A stretch of DNA of 64,000 nt from Paramecium tetraurelia (GCF_000165425.1 NW_001798985.1:124001-188000); one strand, 5' to 3'. Numbered from the stretch's first letter, positions 1-13,215 are shown. Numbers and translations: made by a program. The notes: a model not told the origin generated them from the sequence alone.

Positions 1-159
1 TCCAGGTTTTCCCAATCTCAGGAACTCCCGAATTTTCTCTGGGTCTAACGATTATCCTTTAGGAATATTTTGAGTTGGCTTATAATTGATAACCTTGTAA
101 ATTTATGACCACGCCTCAGGATCGTTTCTATCTAAGATTTTACTAGAATGGGATTACAT
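1..159 (-). CDS. N-terminal fragment of an unknown protein
   Basis: The reading frame starts at an ATG at 159 and runs leftwards off the window edge, giving about 53 residues (begins MQSHSSKILDRND). Composition looks coding (DPEAWSQIYKVINYKP, then a segment rich in K, E and L), and TAA/TAG must be read as Gln. No family is recognised. Its start lies 95 bp downstream of the stop of the leucine-rich repeat gene on the same strand. Confidence 0.5.
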
Positions 160-254
160 TTATCCAATAAATTAGCAAAATCTTGCATCACTTATTCAGG
201 TTTCTGCATTTTAATTTTTAAATTATTAATATTTTATACTGATTATACTCACAC

Positions 255-1344
255 TCATTTAATTCTCACAGCATCTATTTGAATTAAGGTTGGTATTAAA
301 GACAGTAATTGCATTTTGTAATCAGGGAATTATGCTACAGGATTTTATTCGACATAGATAGTTTTGATATTTGGATTGAGTTTCAATTATTCAAAGTCTT
401 TAAAATATTCAATTTTATTATTATTTAACTATTATTATTATTTTATATAATACCCATAAATCTTATAGTTGTTATAATTAGTCTATTCCTTAAACTTTAG
501 TAATCTTATTATGAGCTAGATCCAACAATTCCAATTATTTTAAGGGATTCAAATTTTCAATAGTTGCTATGAAATTTTCAGCTATTTAAAGGTAATTCAA
601 GTTTTATAGACATTGTATTTCAGGTTGTATTATCTAAATTTTGTTGCAAGATAAGGATAATAATTCCAATGTATTAGCTAAAGGTTCAAGATTTTTGATA
701 ATCTAGATTTTATTTTTACCTAAAAACAATTCTCTTAGGTTAGGTAATCTATCCAGATTTTCAATTTCCGCAATTTTATTGGATCCAAGTTCCAACATTG
801 TAAGTTCAGGAAAATCTAAATTTTGGATCTTGGAATAATGGTAATGATTACCTTTTTGATTTTGTTACTTAATAAAAATAGTTTCTTGAGTTTCTTTTGG
901 TTTTCTAAATTTTCTATTTTTTTGATATTGTTGAATGACAGATCAAGGATTTCTAAATTGACTAGCAATTCAATATTCTCTATCTTAATCAAACGATTGT
1001 CATATAAATCTAATTCTTCAAGTAACACACAATTTTAGAGACCTTCCAATTTGGAAATTAAATTTGTTCTTAAACATAATCGTTTTAGATTCACACATTT
1101 ATCCAGAGCTTGTATATTTGGGATTCTGCCTTCAATGCAGCTGATATCCTTGAATGAAATTATTAGTTACTTCATCTTCTTGATTGATTTCAAAAGGAGG
1201 CTGTCCCAGATATTTATACTAGATTTTTTGCTTCTCTTATTCAAAAGGTTGAACAACTACTTTCTTCTCGACTTGCTTTTAATTCTCAGCACCTTGGTTG
1301 TCTTGTTGTTGTGGTTGATTGTCGGCCTCTTAATTTTAATTCAT
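255..1344 (-). CDS. SDS22/PPP1R7-like leucine-rich repeat protein
   Basis: Probable regulatory subunit of protein phosphatase 1 (SDS22/PPP1R7 family), which binds the PP1 catalytic subunit. The Q-rich N-terminus (MNQNQEADNQPQQQ) is followed by successive 22-residue SDS22-type repeats of the form LEELDLYDNRLIKIENIE and LEILDLSFNNIKKIENLE. The C-terminal cap (NPVAQFPDYKMQLLSLIPTL) matches the capping motif typical of this family. At least two tiny introns are needed: about 22 nt near 1152-1173 and 23 nt near 826-848. The total of roughly 340 residues is normal for the family. Other LRR proteins remain possible, but the repeat spacing and cap favour SDS22. Confidence 0.8.
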
Positions 1345-1510
1345 TTTGATAATGTTAAAAATAAATTTCTTTTATAAATAATAAGGATATATTTAGAGTT
1401 CAGTTGAGCTGTTGATTTTCATAAATATTAATAAGATCAAATAAAATAATAATAAATAAAAATGAATTTGTTATGGATTTTAAAATATTATTAATTTACA
1501 AATAAGAGAG

Positions 1511-3514
1511 ATGAAACATACCAAAGAATATTAAATCAGCAAAGAAAATTTGAAGATAATTCGATAATCTGAATTGATTCAAAACACTGTGGTTTGGACC
1601 AACAAAAATTTGTTCCTTCGTTATTGCCAATCCTAGAACTACTATTACATCAGAGACGTAAACGAAATTCTTGCCGATGCTTCATCAAAAGCTGTAATTC
1701 GCTACAAGGATTGGCATGGATATGACGATGATGTAAGTTTTTCAATCATTCTAAGGATGAATATCTCAAAAGGTATTATTACACTGATGAATATCCATAG
1801 AAGGTCCACTTGTTAACTGAATACTATAAAGTAAAATTAACCATCTAAAAGAGTTTCATACAGATATAGCCAGATTATACATGGAACCAATTGCCACCTT
1901 GCTCAATAAATACTTCGATAAGAAACGCAAATACGAGTACTACAGGATCGCTCATTTGATCGAAGAGGAAAATAAAAAAAATCCCAATCGACCTCCCAAA
2001 GGCATTGTAGGGGAACGACCCTCTCCTGCTAACTCCCAAGAAACCTAAAAGGAGGAAGAATCTCCTACAACAGCAAGAAGAATCAGAAACATTGAAATTT
2101 TGAAAGACCTGAGTTGGTTAAATAAGTCAAGATTATTTAATAAATAGAAAATTGATATCTCCTGCACTCTACAAGATATTTGCAAACATCTGGGGAACTA
2201 AGCCTTCGAACAATCTTCACTCTTCATATAGACAGGGAAAACAGAAGAGCTGAAATTAAATAAGTTTCTAGCATATGTGAATCAGTAAGTCAAGAAAACC
2301 TCAAATAAAATTGATTCTCAACATCTTAAGCCTAATAAGAAATTGAGTCAACCTCAGGAATAGTTAATTTAAACTTTAATTCAAAAACAATAAGAAGAAT
2401 CAAAATCAAGGTTAGGCTCTTAACATTCTAAATAAAACACTGAGTTATTACTTTAGATGAATAAACTATCCAAAGATTTCAATCTTAATTTTGTCAGAAA
2501 TCAAGTCGATTCCTTATTCAAAAACAATCAGAGCAAGGAAAATCCACAAAGTCTTACGAGAATCAATCAGAATGAATAGATTAAATAATCTGCCAATCCT
2601 AAATCTAAAACCATTATTTAACACTAACCTAAGATATCTACCCAACTTTTTCTTAAAGAACTTAAGAAAAATGTACAATCTATTCCTTAATTACTCAGTA
2701 AATATAATACATCTAATATACCATCACCTACAACTAGTTCTCATAATAGGGTGGCTGCATCCAATTAGCCCAATATAGGTATTGAATTTGATTAGTATTT
2801 TAGGCAAATTAAACTTAAAATAGATATCTAAGATATAGATTGAGGAAGACCCTACTGAACAAGAAGTGAAATTGAAATGTGGATCTCAAACACATAGACC
2901 TCATTCAGGAACTCAAAATTTCTTTTCCAATAGAAATAGTCCCACTATTTCAAGAGCTGCATAAAATGATCTGAAAATCAATAAAATCAAATAAGCTCCT
3001 ACTACATCATTATAATAGGTAAATCCAAATCCAAAAGCAAATAAATAATCAGGATCTTCAACCAATCGAAAATCTTCTCAACCTAATATTCATATTCGTT
3101 ATACATCCAATCAGGATAAAGTAATTAATATAAACATTAACATTAATGATAATCCAGAACTATAAAAATGTATTTGTTACTAAATATTCATTAGAATAAT
3201 AGTAAAAGCATAAGAAAAATCAATATGAAGGAAAACCTCTCTAGTTAAATACTAATCTGCCTGATACTTAATAGGAGTATGTCTGCTTAACAGACAGAGG
3301 AGGAGCTAGTGAATTTCTATTCAAAAATAGTATTGCTGCTTCATGTCAAAACTCTCCAAAGACTTAAAAGATAAAACGAATCAACAGTGGAACAACAACT
3401 CTGAAATGTTCAATGAGTACTAAAAACTCTTTAATCCAATAAATGATATCTTAAGTAAGCAAATAATAGTAAAAATAAGAGGTTCTTTCATCTTAATTTA
3501 GAAAACCTAATTGA
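1511..3514 (+). CDS. Unrecognised family with PPKGIVG motif (copy A)
   Basis: No known family is recognised. It starts MKHTKEYQISKENLK at 1511. The conserved N-terminal third contains YCQSQNYYYIRDVNEIL, LLTEYYK, FHTDIARLYMEPI and ENKKNPNRPPKGIVG, followed by a long low-complexity Q/S/N/K-rich tail ending at TGA 3512-3514. Tiny introns at about 1735-1757, 1831-1853 and two more near 2778-2802 and 3170-3194 restore the frame. The same blocks in the same order occur in the gene at 60560-62134, and both carry an intron immediately after the codon for the K in EYYK. The tail is probably disordered; the conserved core may bind a partner. Function unknown. Confidence 0.7.
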
Positions 3515-3542
3515 AAATTATCATTAAATTATCAAATTTAAT

Positions 3543-5175
3543 ATGTAAAATAATGATCTCTCAAACTCTCTTTACTATTCCAATCGGTCTTAATTTAAAT
3601 AAAGCATTTATCGTGGATATTTTATGCTAAAGAATACAAATATTAGTGTCCTTGAAACCAGGAATAAATTAAAATATGAAACCAATCGAACAGAACTCAA
3701 TGAATCTTTCTTCATTTCTAACTCCTTATAATAATTTCCAAGTAAAAAAGTTGAAATTTATGATAATGTGTCATGCCTTGAAGATTCATAAGAATAAAAA
3801 GTTCTTAAAAAACCTCTCAAAGGACATCAATGCATATCCAATTAAAAACCATCATAAAAACTTTAATAAATACTACCATAACTATCCTCCACCCAATAGG
3901 TCGTTAGTTTGAAATTAAAGAGTCGTTAATAGAAGGTCAAGCCAATAGTTAAATAATAAAAGAATCATGAATGTGTTATTTAATTGAGATACTTGAACAA
4001 GCAATTTGAAGAATTGTAAAAAGGGTTAATTTTAAAATGCCTTTACATCAATACAAATGATCGTGATTAATCTATTGATAAGATAGTAATAATGAATTTT
4101 GAAAGTATTTTATAACCATTACTAAAGACCTTTTGATACAATAAAGAAAAAACTTTTGGGATTTCAGAACTGAGATGAAAATTTGTCCTTCCTTTCTAAG
4201 AGGCAGTATCGTTGAGTAATGTGAAAGCCCATATTGTCCATGCGCATTAAGAAATGATTTAAAAAACACTCTAAAAATGTAAACTAATTATTTTAATTTA
4301 AAAGATTGTCTAAAACTTACCTGATTATTTTTATATTTAGTAGCTAAGCCTTTGCTCAAGTATGGTAAAAATATTTATTTTGTAATGGATTTTTTATTGA
4401 TGCCATATACATTAGTAAAAATCAAACTTAACCTTAGTAATAACTTGGAGGGATAAAGCTGAATCAAATACTTAGAGATTTCAGTAGGTTTAATATTGCT
4501 AAAGTTCTTCAGTTTGATTCAGTAGACATGACAAACACTTTTCCTATTATTTCAGCTGAATAATTTCAAAACAAATTGCCAATACTAGGTTCTAGTGTTG
4601 ACACAATCTTATTTATATTCTAATAACTCTAAAATCCTAAATAGTTTGATTCGAAACTCATTTGTGACATTTGTGTATCTTTCTCAAAAGAGAATAATTA
4701 TCGGTATATCACCAGCAGAAAATCAGTTACCATAATCCCTATAGATATAACTTATGCCTACAAATATTACTAATTTAAGGAGAAGATCTCATAAGATAAA
4801 TTGTAGACTGTTAATAAATTAAACTTCGTTTAAGAATAATTATAATCGAATATTGATTCCTTTGACTTAAGTCTTATTGAAGAAGAAGAAGACTCATAAT
4901 GTAGATGGGTCGATTCTATGACTAGTAAAATGTTAGAATAAATAAAAAGAGACAAATTCAAGGAAAAGACGCATCCACTTCATTATGTAATTGGTGATCT
5001 CTTAGCAAGGAATCACAAATTCAAAAAAATATATTTTAATTATCCTGAGTAATAATTAATTAAAAAATAATAATTGATTAATAAAAAGATAACTAGATTG
5101 AATTCCGAGATTATTGTCCAATAAAATAAATTGAAAAATTAGTTGTGCATTAATTGTTTTTTATGTATTGAATGA
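3543..5175 (+). CDS. Unknown protein with clustered cysteines
   Basis: The frame begins at ATG 3543, only 28 nt after the stop of the preceding gene, and ends at TGA 5173-5175. Two introns (about 23 nt near 4102 and 26 nt near 4280) are required. The middle contains a cysteine cluster (CPSFLRGSIVEQCESPYCPC) that could bind metal. The following part has predicted globular segments (KVLQFDSVDMTNTFPIIS, DTILFIFQQL) and the end is K/Q-rich with CINCFLC. No family was recognised. It could conceivably be the 3' part of the upstream gene, but an in-frame TGA and a fresh ATG separate them. Confidence 0.6.
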
Positions 5176-5250
5176 ATTATTTTTATTCTTAAAAGTATGT
5201 AATAGATTTAGAAATCAGTTTGTACTAATTTTAATGTTAATTATATAATT

Positions 5251-6048
5251 ATGAAATTACTGATATACGAAGATTGGAAAAATTCTGCTTCATCAAGGGA
5301 TAATTTCACATTCCAATAAGAAGTAAAAATACAATCAGAGTGTTATCAAATTGCTCGTGACTTTGAAATTTTACTAAAAAATAGCGAATAAAGCACTTTC
5401 AATCAATACTTTCAAAAAGCACTCTCTATCTTCCACAGATTTGCTCATTAAGTTTCTTATAGGAAATTCAATAGACATATTTATATGGCAGCTTGTTTAT
5501 TTCTATCAGCCAAAGACAATGACATGTTTGATTGGTCTGTTAAGAGATATGCAAGTGCATTCATTAATAATTGCATTTAAAAGAAGGCACTAGATATAGA
5601 TGGTTTGAAGATTGAGGTTGACGACCTAAACAATAGAACAATCTCAGAAAAATTAATCTCTGAAAAAATAATAGATGCAGAGTCTCATATTTTATAGATG
5701 ATAGGATATGACTTACACATCATAGTTCCTTAGGTATACTTCCAGGAAGCTAAAACCAAATTAGTTGCAGCTCAAGGAGACATTTAATAGCTGTTTGAAT
5801 TCGCTTAGAAGTTCCTATCAGACTTATTCCTTAATAATGCATGTCTATACTATGAACCAAAAATAATTACTCTTTGTGCAATTACCATGGCTAGCAAATT
5901 ATTAAAAATAACAATAGCAGATTTACCTAGTGGGGAACCTTGGCACTCCTTATTTGATCAAAACTTAGAAGTTAATGCACAGACTCAAAAGGAAATATTA
6001 GAAATGACCAATTATTTCGATTAGTGCATATAAATTCTAAAAAGCTGA
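5251..6048 (+). CDS. Cyclin (K/L/T-like)
   Basis: Likely cyclin of the transcription-associated K/L/T type, a regulatory partner of a cyclin-dependent kinase. The single uninterrupted frame of 265 residues contains a first cyclin-box helix pattern (IFHRFAHQVSYRKFNRH followed by IYMAACLFLSAKD), and further on a second half with HILQMIGYDLHIIVPQVYF and ITLCAITMASKLL. The segment ending AKD corresponds to the conserved AK(D/E)E stretch of this class. No C-terminal RS or PEST extension is present, so it is short compared with animal homologues. Assignment to a specific subclass is inference. Confidence 0.75.
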
Positions 6049-6468
6049 TAAAAGAATGTGAATATTTTCAGCAATTATTTAACATCAAAAATTCTTATCA
6101 AGCTCCTATTTTTATCATATATTGTATACTATTTTTTAATTTCTTGACTTTTCTTTGTAAATATAAATCGATTAGATCCTATTGAGATCACTTCTATAAT
6201 TAATATTACTATGACTTTATAATATAGTTTGACCACTTTAAGCACTTAAAAACCAGTGTTAACAACTTTGATTGTGATAAAACTAATTAAACAAAAATAA
6301 CATTCTGAAATCGAATTGCCACATTACTCAATTCACTGAATCACTATATATCTACTAGATATATAAATTAATTTAATATAAGATTAAATAATCAATACAT
6401 ATTGTAGATTCTAGAGGGTTGTTTCTAAGTAAATCTAAGAAAATTTATAAATATCATTATTTGAGGGA
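6049..6468. other. AT-rich intergenic stretch
   Basis: About 420 bp between two convergent genes. It has no frame longer than a few tens of codons with coding composition, and no tRNA-like or repeat structure that I could see. It presumably holds the two 3' ends. Confidence 0.5.
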
Positions 6469-7122
6469 TCAAGTACCATATTTTGATAAAAGATAGAGAG
6501 TTTAAGAAGCAATAGTCAAGGTTTCAGTTTTCTTGTATTATATTTTCTTTGTCAATTGCGTACACATTTCATAAGGGTCAGGTGATTTTTTGCGTTTTAC
6601 GTAACCATTTAATTTTCTTCGAGTTACTAGGCTAGAGCCTAAATATACTTTCTTTAATGGGCTATTTGATCGCGATGACTTTGGTGTGGTTTTTTAACTA
6701 GTAATTTGAGAATGGATTGTGATATTATTGTCAAGGTAATCCATTTTATGTTATACTCTGAAGTTTGGACTTGGAATATTTAAGTCAATAACAATATTAT
6801 TAACGGTGCCTTCATGCTAAGTTGAAATCCTCAATCTTTTGAATTTGTTAGGAGAATTTTAGTATTCTTGCTAGAAGTAGTTTGGCTTTAATTTGATCCC
6901 ATTAAGAGGTTGTTGTAAAATTTCAAGGAATTTTGATGGAGGTTCCTTGAAATAAGAAAATTATAGTGCTTAATCAAGCATATAAAAATTTTAATAAGCT
7001 TCGAATTAAATAGAACTTCTAATGTTTTATTAAAATCATCTGAAAACTTATCAAATGACGAATTACAGAGTCTGGGATCCCTTATTTTGATGACAACTGC
7101 AACTTCAATGAAGAAAACTCAT
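6469..7122 (-). CDS. Unknown basic protein, 5' end uncertain
   Basis: A secure frame of 170 codons runs from ATG 6981 to TGA 6471-6469. It contains basic S/P-rich stretches (SSRSNSPLKKVYLGSSL, VTRRKLNGYVKRKKSPDP), which look disordered and possibly phosphorylated. The open frame continues upstream of that ATG (IQFEAYQNFY), so the true start is probably further up. An ATG at 7122 can be joined by two introns beginning GTTTTC, which is atypical because most introns here start GTA. No family recognised. Confidence 0.5.
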
Positions 7123-7160
7123 AAAAAAAATTATAGAGACATTTGAAGAGGATCATTGTT

Positions 7161-10100
7161 ATGAATGAGTATATAGAATCATAAGATGGTGATGTTATAT
7201 TAATTTATTATTGATATAACAGAAGTTTAAGGTATTTTATATATTTTTTAGTTTATGTTTGAAAAGAAGATAAGGGTAATTATTTTGTTATGGAATATAT
7301 TAGAAAGCTATTATTAAGGGAATGAGATTAAGAAAGAAATAAATTGGAAATGGAATTTGGAAGTGATTAAATGATCAAAATGCATTTATAATAGTGTTTG
7401 AATATCGTAAATGATATTTCTTGAGTTGATTCTGGCTGGGTTATTTATGATGATAAGTGCAAGGAGTTTTTGGGAAGATTGATTAAAAACACACCAATAG
7501 GAAAGTAGCTGTTAATATAAAGTAATTAGATTAATAAATATTTGGAGGCATTTATATAATTAAATTTAGAAATTGAATTTGAATTTCATAGTTAAGAAAT
7601 GTCATAACAAATGCAATAAATGTTCAAATAACAATAAGCTTAATAATTTTTAGCACAATAATTTTCTAGCAAACCTGATAAGATCAAGCTTTCAAATTTG
7701 ATTCCTACACAGATCAATGAGAACTTTTTTAACAAAAAAACTAATGAAGTTATGGACAAGAAACCTTCATCGCCAAGATCCAGCAATTAAGCAACTAAAC
7801 CATCTTAAAAACCATCTCAACAAATTGCCATTCATAAATCCAATATGTCCTTGCAAAATAAAAGTCTGATTGTAAATGAGTAATTCCAAGAAAAATTGAA
7901 TTAATTTAGCAAGAGGAGAGATCATTCCCCTAATTCCCAATAAAGCAACTATAAAAAAAATGAAGAATTCCTCCAAAGAAGACCTTCTTCTCTTGTGAAT
8001 GAAGAATATTCAGCAACTCCTTAAATTAACAGATTTATAGCTAAATCACCAACACCATCTGAAATATAAGAAAGCGTCGCATCTCTACTTTAAAATCATT
8101 AAAGTAATTAATCCTTATGTAAATTTCAAGCCATTTCATCACCAAAAGGTTCAAATTCTTAAAAACCAAAGACAAATCCATTGTAACTAGGTCCTTACTT
8201 GTCTATCCAGTAATAACAATAGAAATCAAGCCACAAAGGGAAAGGCCATAGTTCAGCCAATTCAGTCTCCTATAATTTGAAACCAAATATTCTAAAGAAA
8301 TGCGATTACGGCATGAATCACACTCCGACAAAGGTTACAACTACAACACTAAATACAGAACATAGTAAGAGTAAATCAGTTTTGGATGAACAATGCATCA
8401 GAATGATATATTATGATAGAGAGAAAGAGAATGATGTGAATTTATTGAATATAGGTACTCCAAGTACTTATTTGCATTCTAAAGTATCGATTGAATAATA
8501 AAGTGTAAGAGTATCAACTAATAATAGGTTGGTGAAAGTTTGAATAGTAAATTCCATCATGCCAAAATTTTAAGTTAATAATCACCATATTAGAATACTA
8601 GTGGATCAAATGATCATCTACAGGAATCGTTTCCAGTCAGAACATGCATTAATCATAGAACTAAAAAGGCTAAGTACTTTGTGGATGAACATTAAAAACA
8701 GACTTTCTATTGTTCATAATGTGCTATTACAGTTGCTAGTTAAGGTAAAATTGTACAGGATTTAAGTCAATTGATTATCAAATCTTAGGAATCTTAAATC
8801 CTCTCATTTTAATCAAGCTCAGTTGATTCCAATAGACATTCAAACTTTTCAGATGCTAATTTTAAGGAAAGAGAATTAAGTGGTTTCTTAACCAAATTGG
8901 AATGTACCCATTCTCAAAGAGCTGATATTTTAAATTAGATGCAGAGTCAAATTGAAAAAATTAATTAATGGTATGAATCTCAAATTGGACAATGTCAAAA
9001 GTCAAAACAAGTGATGTAATAATTAATGAACGATGCATGCAACAACAGTATCCAAATACTTTAAAATCAAAGATAAGAATCTTTAAAATAGTTGTCTAAC
9101 CTATACTTTGTTCTACAATAGCACCAATTGGATGCCTAGAATATCAAATAGGATATTGAAAAGAACTGGACTGAAGTATTAGAAGATATAAGAATGGATC
9201 CTTTCAGGAAAATCATGGATTATTATTAGTCTGAATTTGTTAAAATGAATGATTTCCAAACCTAATTACTATCATCAACTATTTCTGTTAAGTCTTTATC
9301 CAAAACTGACATTCAATCCACTTTAGCTTTGATTATTTAGAAGTATTGATTATATTATTATGTTAGCTTTTAATTGAGTGAATCAGAATAACAACTAATT
9401 TTACATAGCAATTCAATATTCAATCAATAAATTAGAACCCAACCCACTCCTCCAAAAAAAAGAATTGATACTGTTGATTCCTAAATCCATTAATCAAATT
9501 AATAATAGAGAGTTAAAACTGATTACAGTGGATCCAAAACTTAACCATAGAATAGCGAAACTCCATCTAATTTTTACTAATATTTTAATGATGCAAATAT
9601 TTATTAGCTAAGTGCATCCAAATTGTAATCATAACAATCACAATAAAATCCAAATAAAAATAATCTTTATATTTCATTTGAAAACAAAGACATTTTTATG
9701 AATATTTTAGAATCTGAAAAGAATTCAAAACAAAGCCTTCACGAAGACAAACAATCTGTTACATCCAATCCAATTATGATTTTAGAAAGTTATAGAGAAT
9801 CCAAGAAAAATATATCTGAAGATGATGGATAATTAAGTGAACATGAATCACACAAATCTACTCCCCATAGTCCTGCAAGTGGATAAACCAAATAATCAGT
9901 CTAAAGAACAGCCACTAAATTAGAAGAGCATACTTAAATACCAAAAGATGCCTTTTAAAAATAAAAAAGCACTTTCAGAACTCTTTTTGATAACACTGAA
10001 GATTAATAAAATAGCGAAGTCTTTTAAAATGATTCAAGCGTAAGTCCTGCTAAAAGTGAGAAATTCAGATCCATTTTAAACAAAATCTCGAATAATCAAT

Positions 10101-10571
10101 CCAAAACATAATAGTAACTAATCATATTTATTCTTTATTAGATTTTACCAACAAATGATTTAATCAAGTCAGAAATTTATATTAGAAACACCTGATATTA
10201 AAAAATATGAGCTTTAAGGAGTCTAATGTTTATAATATCTACAGGATACTGAAACATGCAAAAAAGCTATTTTATCCAATAAATAATCTTAATTGATGGA
10301 CTCTGTTCAATAAATGAATCTGTGTGATGATCAATAAGATCCAAGTGAATTTGAAAATGATGAAGATAAGGAAGTGCAATAAATGTTTAGTTCTAAAGAA
10401 ATGAAGCATTTCAGTGATCAAAAGCAAATGACATACCCTAGTGAATCAAGCCAAAACAATAGCCACTTAGAAATAAGAAAAGATTAATATCAAAAAACTC
10501 TGTTTTGTTCCCCACAATTCAAAGATTAAGACATTTTGAATATATCTGATAGCAGTGGAGATTCAAATTGA
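7161..10571 (+). CDS. Large Q/S-rich protein with a B-box-type zinc finger
   Basis: Confident coding starts near 7434 (DSGWVIYDDKCKEFLGRL); the exons upstream to a possible ATG at 7161 are uncertain, and an internal ATG at 7599 is an alternative start. A Q-rich segment (MSQQMQQMFKQQQAQQF) and a long S/N/P-rich region lead to a B-box-like zinc-binding module near 8635-8740 (CINHRTKKAKYFV, then FYCSQCAITV). A coiled-coil-like region follows (LTKLECTHSQRADILNQMQ, NWTEVLEDIRMDPFRKI), then a long acidic S/Q tail ending at TGA 10571. Introns of 23-28 nt lie near 8499, 9345 and 10114. B-box plus coiled coil recalls TRIM-like scaffold proteins, but there is no RING; function unknown. Confidence 0.65.
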
Positions 10572-11461
10572 TTTTTTTAATTAAATATTAATCAATTTAT
10601 TTTAGATCTAAATTATTGCATGTTTAGATTAAAATCAAAATTTATCAATGAATATATTTTAGTTTTCATAATTATGTTTAATTGTTTTCACTGGATCATA
10701 AATCTTTGAAATTATTGAATTAATAATCAATTAGGATAGAATATTATAATATCAAAAGGATAATTATATAAGAAAGAACTATGTAATAATAATCTGAATT
10801 TCAAAATAAATATAAGATTTATAATTTCAAATATATCATTTCAATTTTATAAGATTCAAAGGAGAAAATAAGCTATCATATTTATATCATTGAAGCATGT
10901 TGTTTGAAATCAGCATTCATAAAAATTGAAACTTAAGAAAATCAATACAATTGAATGATTTTATAAATTATGAATTAGATATACAATAAGAAACTCGATT
11001 AATAAAGAATTCAACTAATAAAATTGCATTCTATATAGAGTGTCATATAATTTACAATATAAAAAGTAAAAGATTATACTACGTTAGTAATAGGTTGTTA
11101 AATTGAATTATAAAATCAAAATAAGCTAAAAAGACTAATTTTTAAAATAAATCAAAAAATTATAATTTATTGTTATAATTGGTAGCTTATATGATTAATT
11201 GAATATCAAATAATTATGTTTAATAGTATAAAGACCAAATGAAAAGATAAAATAAAATTTAGATTGCTATCCCCATTAAAATTAAATGAATGCACAAACT
11301 CCTCTTTTCTATTAAATGATTATATAATTTCTTCCGTGTTTCAAGTTCCTTATAGGTATTAGAATATGAAATGAATTAAATTTAGAGAATTCATTGAACC
11401 AATAAAATAATGATTATTTTGGATTTTCAAAAATGATTAAATTTTATTAAAAAAATAATAA
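10572..11461. other. Long AT-rich intergenic region
   Basis: About 890 bp without a convincing gene on either strand, long for this compact genome. It is over 75 percent AT by eye, with short A and T runs. The last 100 bp presumably contain the promoter of the eL42 gene. I saw no RNA gene or mobile element; a small non-coding RNA cannot be excluded. Confidence 0.5.
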
Positions 11462-11813
11462 ATGGTGAACGTCCCCAAAAACAGAAAGACCTATTGCAGA
11501 AAATGTGGAAGTCATTAAAGTTGCAAAGTGTCCCAATACAAAAAGAGCAAGGAAAGTCCTTTTGCTTAAGGCAGAAGAAGGTACGACATGAAGCAAGCTG
11601 GTTATGGTGGACAAACAAAGCCCATCTTCAGAAAGAAGGCAAAGACAACAAAGAAAGTTGCCTTAAAGTATGACATTTGTTAATCGTTTTAGACTTGAAT
11701 GTGTTAAGTGTAAATTGAAGTGGTTAAAGGTCATCAAGAGATGCAAGACTATAGTATTTGTTGATGCCAATCAACTCAAAAAATAATAAGAAGCAAAGAA
11801 AAATGCCAAATGA
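11462..11813 (+). CDS. 60S ribosomal protein eL42 (RPL36A/L44)
   Basis: Large-subunit ribosomal protein near the E site. The protein begins [20 protein letters not shown] and contains [19 protein letters not shown], with the C-terminal zinc pair [10 protein letters not shown]. The two CxxC motifs of this family are intact. One 25-nt intron (about 11668-11692, GTATG...TTTTAG) splits the gene, and the spliced length of 108 residues matches the family. Expected to be highly expressed; the long AT-rich upstream region fits a housekeeping promoter. Confidence 0.95.
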
Positions 11814-12042
11814 GATTTACAATAGTATAAGATACATTAAGTATTTAATAATCATAAACATATTCTTTGAAATCTCGAGAATCGAGTATCTATATTCTTT
11901 TTTGTTATTCTAAACACCAACCTCTAAAGAGAATTAATCCGATTTAGAAGTGAATTTCCCTGAATTGAATAGGAGCCATATAAAAATATTCAAAAATATT
12001 TTGTGTCTGCATTATATATTTCTATATAAATTTTATAAAATA

Positions 12043-12846
12043 ATGAAAATATCGGATAAATTAAAGAGTTCTTTGGAGCAATGTGTTTCCGAATAGTATT
12101 AAAGTCTATACGACATACTGTCTTCATAATAAGGAGTTGATTAGTTTTAATACTTAGTGAAAGGATTTCAAGAGTAAATAACAATTCGAATGCTAGAAAA
12201 TCTTCTGAAGATTACATGAAAACAGTTCCTACTCCTATAAATAGATAAGTGAGATCATCATAATCGAAGAGTTAATTCTAATAGTTTCCTATTCAAAAAT
12301 CAATTTTTGAGGATCCTGGCTTAGTTTAATTGACATATTTTCAATTTGCTAATGTGATGGATGAATTTTTTTTAGAAATCAACGAAACTTAGATCATAGA
12401 ATGGTTCTAGCTTTTACAAATAAATGAGAAAGTCTAAATAAGAGATTTTTATATAATAGTTCTGATGTTTTTGAGTAGAGACAGCAAACAATAGTTTGAT
12501 TATTTATATCAATACGGGGAATACTTATTTGAATGTTTGAAACAAACAAATAATAAAATTTTGGGGTTGACATTAAAAATATTTGTTAAGGTATATTACA
12601 TTTAATATAATTCCTAAGTTATGTGGAATGTAGGCTCGACAATCCTAGAAGTTATTTGCTGAATTGAAAATGAAATAAAATGAAGAATACAATTTCGAAG
12701 ATTTTGAAGTCTTTTGTTTCGCATTCATGAATCCTGAAAGTCTTTAAGGATAAGGTTGTTAATAGAAGTTTATCAAATAAACTCATTAAAGCAAACATGA
12801 TTTTAATCAGCATCAAATTATTAAACCAAAAATTGATAAAAAATGA
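12043..12846 (+). CDS. Unknown protein
   Basis: Starts MKISDKLKSSLEQCVSEQYQ at 12043 and ends at TGA 12844-12846. Two introns (23 nt near 12173 and 28 nt near 12590) restore the frame, giving about 250 residues. The middle has hydrophobic helices (LVQLTYFQFANVMDEFFLEI, IRDFYIIVLMFLSRDS) and the tail is basic. The helical pattern could be a degenerate EF-hand or calponin-like fold, but I see no clear signature. Not assigned. Confidence 0.6.
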
Positions 12847-12954
12847 TATTATTTTATATCGATAAAAAGCTCTAATTTGAAGATAATAATTCTATCATAC
12901 ATTATTAAATCAATATTCTAAATAATATTATTAATTGATAATTACTAATATAAC

Positions 12955-13215
12955 TCAAAACTATTCTTCAATAGCAGATAAAATTATCTCGGAATGCTCT
13001 TTTTACACAATTTTGGCTAAGATATAGAAATCGATTCCATTTCTTCCTGTTGCCATACACGTCCTTTAAATACAATTTACTTAATACCTATTTCCTTGAC
13101 TATAATCGTGTTATTTTTGCTTCAATTTGATTGGTTCAGTCTTTTAATTTTACTAATTAGAATTGATTTGCTATATTGATCCCTGAGCTTAAGTATTTTG
13201 TTATTGATTGTTCAT
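12955..13215 (-). CDS. Small unknown protein
   Basis: A 78-residue protein when one 24-nt intron (about 13047-13070) is removed. It begins MNNQQQNTQAQGSIQQ, is Q/N-rich for 40 residues, then becomes more ordered (CMATGRNGIDFYILAKIV, SEIILSAIEEQF). The stop lies at 12957-12955, about 110 bp from the end of the convergent upstream gene. No family recognised. Confidence 0.5.

Noticed and set aside
6600..7150. Long plus-strand open frame overlapping the minus gene at 6469-7122
   Set aside because: With only one stop codon, both strands remain open by chance; the minus-strand product has better protein-like composition and a consistent ATG, so the plus frame was not called.
7230..7420. Apparent kinase-like fragment (KGNYFVMEYI)
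   Set aside because: The resemblance to kinase subdomain V is short and the surrounding frame has no other kinase motif; the phase cannot be linked to the downstream gene with confidence.
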